From: an uncultured Acetatifactor sp.
Lineage (GTDB): Bacteria > Bacillota > Clostridia > Lachnospirales > Lachnospiraceae
NCBI GenBank assembly: GCA_948496895.1
Contig: CAOOJO010000068.1
Span: forward strand, 1-9,760
Direction of reading: 5' to 3'
DNA: 9,760 nt
Part shown: positions 1 through 5,446 of the stretch, piece by piece
Position numbering within the stretch: the stretch's first letter is position 1
Layout of the letters: each line of letters opens with the position of its first letter
Position numbers and translations under genes: made by a program
Notes under the pieces: generated by a model
What the model was told of the DNA's origin: nothing
The model's database searches: none
Seen by the model: only the letters and a program-made list of their open reading frames with translations

Positions 1-6
1 TTCAAT

Positions 7-750
7 TTACTGCCACAATGGCATATTTAGTCCCTTTAAAATCCTGTCCGCCTGGCGCATCTGCTCTCTGAAGATATCCTTGTCTTCATTCTCGAAATCA
101 TAGGAAATCAGGCCGTGCACCTCCAGCAGCGCCCGCACAAAGGCGGCCCGGCGGAAGCTCTTCTCCTCCAGCGCCCGCACCATCTCGTTGGAGACCTTTA
201 GGTCAAAATAGAATTCCGCCAGCTCCTCGTCCTTCAGGCAGATGTCCACGGGATGGTAGACGATTTCGTAGGTCTCCTGGGCCTCTATCTTAAAGGGCTG
301 GGTGCCCTTGATATAATGGTTGGCGTAATACTCCAGGGCGATGTCGATGCGCTCCCCGGCGCGGACTTTCTGGCGGAGCATGTCGCAGTAATGGTTCCCG
401 TGGCTCCCTTCGATGATCTTGGAGGCAAAATTGCCATAGGGCTTCCCGTCCACCCAGAGCATCCCTTCATATCCCTCAATCCTGGGATAGATGAATAACG
501 TCTTTCCCTCCAGGGCCTGGGGCACGGTATATTCCCCGCGGAACCAGCAGTAGATTCCCTCCCCTTCAAAGACTGTTCCGTCTTCGCACTCCGCAAAGCA
601 CCTTTCATCCGGCACGCTGTGGTGGCACCCGTCCGTCTGGAACGCCCCCATGGACACCGTGTCCACCACGGTGAACAGCTTAGGCTCCAGCATTTCCTCC
701 AGACGCTTCAGCTTCCCCAGCATCCTGTCCAGCTGTCTCTCTGTATACAT
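7..750 (-). CDS. GH38 alpha-mannosidase, N-terminal part only (truncated)
   Basis: The 247 residues resemble the N-terminal accessory region of clostridial family 38 alpha-mannosidases: an opening helix (MYTERQLDRMLGKLKRLEEM), then a beta-sandwich with DTVSMGAFQTDGCHHSVPDE at about 30-49, YCWFRGEYTVP near 67-77 and GSHGNHYCDM near 115-124, then helices ending DRILKGLNMPLWQ. In complete enzymes (roughly 1000 residues) the zinc-dependent catalytic domain, with an HxD motif such as GHSHMDTAWLW, follows directly. Here TAA at 7-9 stops the frame first, and the other two minus-strand frames also close within the last 40 visible bases (TAA 36-38, TGA 2-4). The piece alone lacks the catalytic aspartates and zinc ligands, so it is unlikely to be an active mannosidase. 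The ATG at 748-750 has an AGGAGG-type site at 757-763 with good spacing. It is transcribed divergently from the phosphatase-like gene. It may be a broken gene or one half of a split gene continuing outside the window. Family recognition is confident; status is not. Confidence 0.8.
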   Translation of the reverse strand: MYTERQLDRMLGKLKRLEEMLEPKLFTVVDTVSMGAFQTDGCHHSVPDERCFAECEDGTVFEGEGIYCWFRGEYTVPQALEGKTLFIYPRIEGYEGMLWVDGKPYGNFASKIIEGSHGNHYCDMLRQKVRAGERIDIALEYYANHYIKGTQPFKIEAQETYEIVYHPVDICLKDEELAEFYFDLKVSNEMVRALEEKSFRRAAFVRALLEVHGLISYDFENEDKDIFREQMRQADRILKGLNMPLWQ

Positions 751-772
751 ACGCTCTCCTCCTGAACTACCG

Positions 773-800
773 ATTTTACTGTACGTCCATTTTATCGCAA
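773..800 (-). promoter_or_regulatory. Probable promoter of the mannosidase-fragment gene
   Basis: Read on the minus strand, TTGCGA (795-800) and TAAAAT (773-778) are separated by 16 bases, close to a sigma-A type promoter. The predicted start of transcription would lie only a short distance upstream of the ribosome binding site at 757-763, giving a short leader. It is inferred from sequence only. Confidence 0.45.
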
Positions 801-827
801 GCCACTGCCGCGGTCAACAGATAAAGC

Positions 828-859
828 TTGCATTCCGCGAATATATCCCTTAATATAAT
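828..859 (+). promoter_or_regulatory. Probable promoter of the phosphatase-like gene
   Basis: TTGCAT at 828-833 is followed after 17 bases by TAATAT at 851-856; a perfect TATAAT is also present, overlapping, at 854-859, but 20 bases from the same -35. The surrounding AT-rich stretch is unusual for this GC-rich window. With the minus-strand promoter at 773-800 it forms a compact divergent control region. Confidence 0.5.
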
Positions 860-898
860 TCGTATACCATCGATAACGAACCCACAAGGAGGACTTCC

Positions 899-1702
899 AT
901 GAACGACCCTGTATACAATCAGTATTCCCTGGACACCCTGTGCGCCGCGCTGGCACAGGCTATGGGCATAGAAAAACCCGCCCAGGCCGCGGCTCCCAAT
1001 CCCCTATTGACCGCCGTAGTCCAAAACGCGGGCATCCGCACCGTAGACCGCATATTGATGTACAATCCCGATGCCATCGCTCTGTGGCTCTACCAGAAAT
1101 ACACCGATTTTTATCTGCCCGTGCTGAAGCACACCAGTATAGCCCTGCCCCTGGCCTCGGTGATGCCCTCAGTCACCCCAGTGTGCTTCGGCACCATGTA
1201 CACCGGCGCCCAGCCCCAAATCCACGGCATCCGCAGCTATACCAAGCCCGTCATCCGCATCGACACCCTCTTCGATGCCCTGATCCGGGCCGGAAAGCGC
1301 CCCGCCATCGTCTCCACCGCCGGGGACAGCCTGTCCGTGATCTTCCTGGAGCGGGAGATGGACTACTATATTTACGACACCGTGGATGAGGTCAACGCCA
1401 AAGCCCTGGAGTTGATTGAAGCCGATGAATACGACTTTATCGTAGTCTACAATGCGAACTACGATGCCACCATGCACCGCAACGCTCCCGAGGGGGAGGC
1501 TTCCCTCCGGGCGCTGTCGGAAAATATGCAGACCTTTGACCGGCTGGCGGAAGCGGTGAAGACCCACTGGAGGGGCCATAAGACCCTGATTGGCTTCGCC
1601 CCTGACCACGGGTGCCATGAAATCGACGGCGGCCTGGGCTCCCATGGGCTGGACATGCCGGAGGATCTGAACATCCTGCACTTCTACGGCATCCTGCCCT
1701 GA
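899..1702 (+). CDS. Alkaline phosphatase superfamily metallohydrolase (type I phosphodiesterase/nucleotide pyrophosphatase-like)
   Basis: A 267-residue soluble protein with the metal-site pattern of the type I phosphodiesterase/nucleotide pyrophosphatase branch of the alkaline phosphatase superfamily. Visible elements are RILMYNPDAIA (Asp58, likely metal ligand), MPSVTPVCFGTMYTG (Thr93, probable nucleophile), the HGI at 109-111, YDATMH (Asp189, His193) and APDHGCH followed by GSHG (Asp236, His237, His240, His249). This spacing fits two metal sites, usually zinc, that hydrolyse phosphate mono- or diesters. There is no signal peptide or membrane segment, so it is probably cytoplasmic. At 267 residues it is compact, lacking the large inserts of NPP enzymes. 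The ATG at 899 has AGGAGG at 887-892, six bases upstream. The substrate cannot be deduced. It is not a sulfatase: the CxPxR/SxPxR formylglycine motif is absent. It appears monocistronic, between a divergent promoter region and a strong hairpin. Confidence 0.88.
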   Translation: MNDPVYNQYSLDTLCAALAQAMGIEKPAQAAAPNPLLTAVVQNAGIRTVDRILMYNPDAIALWLYQKYTDFYLPVLKHTSIALPLASVMPSVTPVCFGTMYTGAQPQIHGIRSYTKPVIRIDTLFDALIRAGKRPAIVSTAGDSLSVIFLEREMDYYIYDTVDEVNAKALELIEADEYDFIVVYNANYDATMHRNAPEGEASLRALSENMQTFDRLAEAVKTHWRGHKTLIGFAPDHGCHEIDGGLGSHGLDMPEDLNILHFYGILP

Positions 1703-1776
1703 TGGCAAATCCAGTCCGAGATTCAGTCCGCCATGCGCTGGAAGCCGTCAAGCCTTCCCGCGCACAGACACAGGAC

Positions 1777-1815
1777 ACGGCGGAGGAATCGTCTTCTCAG
1801 CGATTCCTCCGCCGT
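1777..1815. terminator. Strong hairpin between convergent genes, likely terminator
   Basis: A perfect 15-bp inverted repeat (1777-1791 with 1801-1815, arm ACGGCGGAGGAATCG) encloses a 9-base loop. AGG at 1772-1774 can pair with CCT at 1816-1818 across a small bulge. The plus-strand tail is CCTTTCCCTT, so the U-run is poor. It lies between the end of the phosphatase-like gene and the end of the heparinase-like gene on the opposite strand, and probably ends transcripts from both sides. Confidence 0.7.
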
Positions 1816-1851
1816 CCTTTCCCTTAAGCAGCGGTTCAGTTTTGTCTGCGC

Positions 1852-3690
1852 TCAGCCTCTTACAGTAAACCGAACCGAGATGTCTCCCGCCTTTCCCAGG
1901 CCGGGCACCTCCCACTGAATCAGCCACACATCCCTGTGACGCCCCCCGTGGTCGCTGAAGTCCCTGGGCATACAGTCCACCTTTACCGCCGGGTCCTCTA
2001 TCTCCACCGTGCAGACGCTGTCAGGCCCCTGTATCCGTATGGCATTGCCCTGCACCTGGGGCTTCCAGTCAGTTACCAGGTTCTCCCTGATTGACTTCAA
2101 CTGTTCCGTCACCTGAAAGCAATCCTCCACCTGCAAAGTTCCCTCCGCTTCCTCCCAGGCCAGGCTGCGGGTCAGGGATTTCAGGCCGGGATTGGCATAG
2201 GCTCCGGCGAGGCTGATGACAATTCTGTCTTCTCCTTCCGTCCTGAAGCCATCGCAACCGTATTCCGCTCCCTCCAGCTGCTCCCTGCCGTCAATGACAG
2301 GCACATTGTGGCCCAGGGAGCGGCAACAGAGATACTCGTAGCGTTTTTCCGAGAAATACTCTCTGGTGTATTCCCCGCATCCTAAGTCTGTCAGCAGGAA
2401 ATCCTTTCCTTTTAAATAGAAGAAGCTGCCCACGTCATTGTGGTTATGTGGCTCCCCATTGTGCCCTCCCTTTGCCGCCATGCCGGCTCCGTTCCTGCTC
2501 CGGCAGATGACCCACTGGGCATCCGGCAGCACAATCCGGCTTTCCGCTTCTGCCTTTCTGGATGCCGCTTCTTCGGAACCCGCCTTTCCGTCCTCTGGCT
2601 TTCCAGCTCCCGTCGCCTTGTCAGGCTCCTTTCCTCCTGCCGCCCTGCCAGGCTCCTGCTCCTCTGCCGCCCTGCCAGCCTCCCCGCCCCTCAGCGAATC
2701 CAGATAATCCTTCGTCCAGGTCAGGTTCCGGTACAGCCCCATCCATCGATAGCAGTTGTCATCGTTCAGGCCCGCGGCCCGTTCCACGGGCGGAATCTGG
2801 GCCTGGGGATACTTCATAGCCAGGAAACAGGTAAGTCCCACCCGGAAGGTCTCCTCCGCGCTGCCGTCCGCAAAGCTCACCGTCCTGCCACCGGGGAAAT
2901 AGCATTTCGCCTGGAACGCCGCGATTCTGGCCAGCTTCTCATTCCGGAACAGATCCTGCCTCCCCGCCGTGAATTCGTACAGCTGCTGCGCAAAGCCCGC
3001 AAAGTAAGTCATACCGTAGGTAAAATACCCCAGCCCCTCCAGGCAGGCCCCATCCTCCGCGAAGCTCTTCAGATAATAGGTCTCCAGAGAACGGCTGATT
3101 CTCTCCAGGAGCGCTGCCAGCTCCTCCGGCCGGTCCTGCATCAGATACATAGCAGCGCTCCCCACGCTGCCGCCGCACACGGCGCACCAGTTGCTGGCTC
3201 CGTGCTCCCAGTGGGAATAAGGCGGCGTGGAGGCGACGAAAGGCTCCAGCACCCGATGCATGACTTGCCGCTTCACAGTGCTGACCGTCTCCTCAGAAAG
3301 CTCTCCCTGTAATAGCGACACAATCTCTGCCAGGGTCTGGGCCGTCTCCGCGGCGAACAAATCTACGAATATCCGCCAGTTTTCATCCGCCCTGCGGTTC
3401 ACATGAGCCGGAAGGGCCCAGCACTCTTCCCCGCAGATATCCTTCAGTATTTTCTCCAGCTTTGAGATATCGTCCTTCTCCCTGTCCAGGATGGCCTTCA
3501 GGCCAAAGACGGCCAGGAATTTCCTCCGCTTGAAGTAGACGTCCTCATAAATCAGGCGGTTCCCCGTCTGCCCGTAAATGGCGAACAGCTCTTCCGACAG
3601 CTCCGGCATCTCCTCCCCACGCAGAGCCTCCGCTTCCCGGCGGATGCTCCCGCAGTAGTCTTCATAGTAAAGCTCCAATTCACGCAGCAT
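1852..3690 (-). CDS. Heparinase II/III-like protein (putative polysaccharide lyase family)
   Basis: The 612-residue protein has the two-part build of the heparinase II/III group. The N-terminal all-helical toroid (about 1-330) carries NWCAVCGG (167-174) and CLEGLGYFTYG (216-226), which resembles the conserved EGxxYxxYG motif. The C-terminal beta-sandwich (about 386-612) opens with the hallmark EPHNHNDVGSFFYLKG (His415, His417, Asp419) and includes SLGHNVPVIDG near 459-468. Known family members cleave uronic-acid-containing glycans by beta-elimination; the substrate here is unknown, and some relatives lack proven lyase activity. No signal peptide is visible, so a cytoplasmic enzyme acting on imported oligosaccharides is likely. 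An unusual Gly/Ala/Glu/Lys-rich insert (about 334-385) lies between the two domains. The ATG is supported by AAAGGAG at 3697-3703. The gene is downstream of a small unknown ORF and an esterase on the same strand. Confidence 0.88.
   Translation of the reverse strand: MLRELELYYEDYCGSIRREAEALRGEEMPELSEELFAIYGQTGNRLIYEDVYFKRRKFLAVFGLKAILDREKDDISKLEKILKDICGEECWALPAHVNRRADENWRIFVDLFAAETAQTLAEIVSLLQGELSEETVSTVKRQVMHRVLEPFVASTPPYSHWEHGASNWCAVCGGSVGSAAMYLMQDRPEELAALLERISRSLETYYLKSFAEDGACLEGLGYFTYGMTYFAGFAQQLYEFTAGRQDLFRNEKLARIAAFQAKCYFPGGRTVSFADGSAEETFRVGLTCFLAMKYPQAQIPPVERAAGLNDDNCYRWMGLYRNLTWTKDYLDSLRGGEAGRAAEEQEPGRAAGGKEPDKATGAGKPEDGKAGSEEAASRKAEAESRIVLPDAQWVICRSRNGAGMAAKGGHNGEPHNHNDVGSFFYLKGKDFLLTDLGCGEYTREYFSEKRYEYLCCRSLGHNVPVIDGREQLEGAEYGCDGFRTEGEDRIVISLAGAYANPGLKSLTRSLAWEEAEGTLQVEDCFQVTEQLKSIRENLVTDWKPQVQGNAIRIQGPDSVCTVEIEDPAVKVDCMPRDFSDHGGRHRDVWLIQWEVPGLGKAGDISVRFTVRG
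2622..2675 (-). repeat. 27-bp tandem duplication inside the heparinase-like gene
   Basis: Units 2622-2648 and 2649-2675 match at 22 of 27 bases and keep the reading frame. They encode GRAAGGKEP and GRAAEEQEP, nine residues each, in the low-complexity linker between helical and beta domains. The flanking linker (2536-2691) is also repetitive in composition. Confidence 0.8.
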
Positions 3691-3696
3691 ATCTGT

Positions 3697-3703
3697 CTCC
3701 TTT
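3697..3703 (-). promoter_or_regulatory. Ribosome binding site of the heparinase-like gene
   Basis: AAAGGAG on the minus strand, six bases from the ATG at 3688-3690. It supports this start for the 612-residue protein. Confidence 0.7.
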
Positions 3704-3766
3704 GTCCTATGGGGTCTGCCCTCCCCTCCAAAAGCCTTCCCCTTCGGAAGCGAGCCGGGACATCGT

Positions 3767-3988
3767 CTACCTCTCGTTGTCCGGCCTCCCCGCGTTCATG
3801 TCCGTATAGCAGTCCAAAAGCCCCACCGTCTCGTTGGCGGGACGGCCGTACATGTTGCAGCATTTGTGGGAGACTTCCCCGGAGGCGCTTTTTTCCTCGT
3901 CCATCTCCACGCTCATGCGGGCTACGCCCATCTGGGTCTCCCTGTCCAAATGGCTTAATATTTCGTCTATCATTTTCTCATTTTCCAT
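3767..3988 (-). CDS. Small protein of unknown function, 73 residues
   Basis: I do not recognise this protein. From the ATG at 3986-3988 it reads MENEKMIDEILSHLDRETQM..., 73 residues, acidic overall and probably helical at the N-terminus. It has a vicinal cysteine pair (Cys43-Cys44, in SHKCCNMYG) and a third cysteine at 60. There is no signal peptide or membrane segment. The frame is open further upstream to 4141, but that extension overlaps the end of the esterase gene and has no ribosome binding site, whereas GGGAGAGGA sits seven bases or so before the chosen ATG (AGAGGA at 3996-4001). It lies 94 bases after the esterase and 76 before the heparinase-like gene, same strand, so co-transcription is plausible. 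The cysteines could bind a metal or be redox-active, but nothing in the sequence proves it. Confidence 0.62.
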   Translation of the reverse strand: MENEKMIDEILSHLDRETQMGVARMSVEMDEEKSASGEVSHKCCNMYGRPANETVGLLDCYTDMNAGRPDNER

Positions 3989-4082
3989 ATATCTGTCCTC
4001 TCCCGGTTGCATTGTCGCCATTCGCTCCATGCATCCTGTCCGGCCATGCTCTGCGGCTTCCCAGGACCCACAACCCCTTTCC

Positions 4083-4898
4083 TCACTGCAGATCCAAATC
4101 TGTCCCCAGCCACCACCGGAGTACGTCCTGGATTCTCTCATCCCAGTATTTCCACTGATGGTCTCCTGCGGAATCCTGGCAGGTCAGGTCATAGCCCAGC
4201 TTCCTTACATGCTCCCAGGCCCTTAGGTTCCCCTGGTACAGGAAGTCCTCCGTGCCGCACCAGGCGTAGAGCCTGGGCAGCTCCTTCCCTCCCGCCGCCA
4301 GCTTCTCCGCCAGCGCCAGCAGGTCGTTGTCCGAGCCCTCCAGCGCCTGGGCCGAGCCGAATATCCCCCGGAAGAGGGCGACCCTGTCCGACTCCTCCGG
4401 GGCGGCTTCCACGTTCCTCTGAAAGTCGTCCACCATATCCAACGCGCCGGACAGGGACGCCGCTGCCCCGAAGGTCCCGCTGGCCCCCAGCCCCAGCTTC
4501 CACGCCCCGTAGCCGCCCATGGACAGGCCCGCCGCCAACGTATCCTCGCGCTTCCCGGACATCTGGGGGAAGAATTCCCGGCAGATCCCGGGCAGCTCCT
4601 GGGAGAGGAACGTCCAGTACCGCATCCCGTAGGTGGTGTCCGTGTAGAAGCCCAGATGCGTGGTAGGCATCACCACGGCGATCCCCAGGCTGCTGACATA
4701 GCGCTCGATGGACGTCCTCCTCTGCCAGGTGGTCTGGTCGTCGCTCATGCCGTGGAGCAGGTACATGGTCTTGTACTTCCCCTGGGCCGCCCTCCCCTCC
4801 ATGCCGATCTGCCCCTGGGTCTGCTGGGGCAGCAGCACGTCCATATTCATGCTCATGCCCAGCACGTCCGAGAAAAAGTCTACATGCAATAAGGCCAT
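4083..4898 (-). CDS. Alpha/beta-hydrolase esterase (esterase D / tributyrin esterase EstA-like)
   Basis: A 271-residue cytoplasmic alpha/beta hydrolase of the putative esterase family (esterase D, S-formylglutathione hydrolase, EstA, feruloyl and acetylxylan esterase domains). It shows LLHG (47-50, oxyanion region), the nucleophile elbow GLSMGG with Ser126, CGTEDFLY with the likely catalytic Asp218, and GDHQWKYW with the likely catalytic His247. The N-terminus MALLHVDFFSDVLGMSMNMD is the usual start for EstA-like enzymes. An in-frame ATG lies eight codons upstream (4922), but the AAAGGAGGG at 4905-4913 is correctly placed only for the start at 4898. Such enzymes cleave short acyl esters. Beside a lyase-like protein it may remove acetyl or aryl groups from sugars, which is an inference from context. 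The start follows the Rpn-like remnant by only 20 bases. Confidence 0.92.
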   Translation of the reverse strand: MALLHVDFFSDVLGMSMNMDVLLPQQTQGQIGMEGRAAQGKYKTMYLLHGMSDDQTTWQRRTSIERYVSSLGIAVVMPTTHLGFYTDTTYGMRYWTFLSQELPGICREFFPQMSGKREDTLAAGLSMGGYGAWKLGLGASGTFGAAASLSGALDMVDDFQRNVEAAPEESDRVALFRGIFGSAQALEGSDNDLLALAEKLAAGGKELPRLYAWCGTEDFLYQGNLRAWEHVRKLGYDLTCQDSAGDHQWKYWDERIQDVLRWWLGTDLDLQ

Positions 4899-4904
4899 TT
4901 CGTT

Positions 4905-4913
4905 CCCTCCTTT
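4905..4913 (-). promoter_or_regulatory. Ribosome binding site fixing the esterase start
   Basis: AAAGGAGGG on the minus strand, six bases from the ATG at 4896-4898. It lies inside the alternative eight-codon upstream extension and so argues for the shorter, 271-residue esterase. Confidence 0.8.
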
Positions 4914-4918
4914 ATCTT

Positions 4919-5224
4919 TCATTTCATAAAATGCTTCTCAAATTCCTCAATCGTCCGGGAAGAGGATGCCAGCTTCAGCCATCCCCGCAGAATCTCCAGA
5001 TTCTTCTGGCCCAGAATCTTCTCCCGCAGCGCATCCGGCACAGTGCCCACATCCCCCAGCAGATCCAGAATGTCCTCTGCTTTCCCTTCCGCCTTTCCCT
5101 CCGCCTTTCCTTCTGCTTTCCCCTCCTCGCGTTCCTCCTCGAACATCCTGACTATATTATACTTGAACGCCATGTCATCCTCTCCGTTCCCGGCCCAGCT
5201 CAAAATTTCCTCCACTACCGCCAC
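4919..5224 (-). pseudogene. C-terminal remnant of an Rpn/PD-(D/E)XK transposase-like protein
   Basis: About 101 residues from a GTG at 5222-5224. They contain NIVRMFEEEREEGKAEGKAE with four GKAE units, then a helical tail (DILDLLGDVGTVPDALREKI...) ending EEFEKHFMK. Charged GKAEG/GRAEG repeats followed by such a tail are typical of the C-terminus of clostridial Rpn-family nucleases/putative transposases, whose full length is around 300 residues. The PD-(D/E)XK nuclease domain is absent. The frame stays open upstream of the GTG to a TAA at 5330-5332, with nothing there resembling the nuclease. The GTG has no properly spaced ribosome binding site. An ATG at 5171-5173 has GGAG eight bases away and could give an 84-residue product. 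It is most likely a decayed gene end, although a short protein may still be made. The family assignment rests on the repeat and tail style only. Confidence 0.5.
5075..5122 (-). repeat. 12-bp in-frame tandem repeat, four copies (GKAE x4)
   Basis: Four 12-base units (5075-5086, 5087-5098, 5099-5110, 5111-5122), variants of GGAAAGGCGGAA on the minus strand, encode GKAE four times. They differ mainly at third codon positions. Length variation by slippage is expected for arrays of this kind. Confidence 0.85.
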
Positions 5225-5446
5225 CTTTCCCGATGCATCCGACAGGAAAGAGGCGCTTCTCCTTCCTGCCTTTGGTAGTTGCTTGTCACTTGGGATACAG
5301 GCTCCCGCCCGGCAAGAAGTTCGATACAGTTAGAAAAGACTTACCGTCTTCATGATGGATATAGAATCAGATCTCTTTGCCTACATCCAGAGTAACACGG
5401 CAGGAAAGGAATTGCAAGATTTTTTTCACGCCGATGCGTCAGTGCG
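5225..5446. other. Gene-poor gap between ABC genes and the remnant
   Basis: No convincing gene is visible. The minus frame of the downstream remnant runs open to 5332. On the minus strand TTGCAA (5412-5417) and TACTCT (5389-5394), 17 bases apart, make a weak promoter candidate for the genes below. A hairpin at 5429-5452, containing two TGCGTCAG copies (5435-5450), spans the stop codon of the ABC gene. Its adjacent T-run (5420-5426 on the plus strand) is on the wrong side for an intrinsic terminator in either direction. Confidence 0.4.

Noticed and set aside
11..23. Insertion-sequence terminal repeat or att core at the left edge
   Set aside because: The TGCCA/TGGCA palindrome is only 5 bp per arm, with no duplicate, partner end or transposase in view.
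899..1702. Sulfatase
   Set aside because: The formylglycine-type C/SxPxR motif is missing; the nucleophile region and DHGxH pattern fit the phosphodiesterase branch instead.
2440..3312. Plus-strand 290-codon open frame opposite the heparinase-like gene
   Set aside because: Shadow frame of a well-supported gene; low-complexity leucine/proline/arginine translation with no domain signal.
3736..3750. Terminator or attenuator between the small ORF and the heparinase-like gene
   Set aside because: Only a 5-bp stem (CTTCC/GGAAG) with a short CTTTT tail on the minus strand; too weak to claim.
3989..4141. Upstream extension of the 73-residue ORF
   Set aside because: It overlaps the esterase 3' end, lacks a ribosome site and has a composition unlike the rest of the protein.
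5075..5122. CRISPR-like or satellite array
   Set aside because: Contiguous 12-bp units without spacers, codon-phased and inside a reading frame; they simply encode GKAE repeats.
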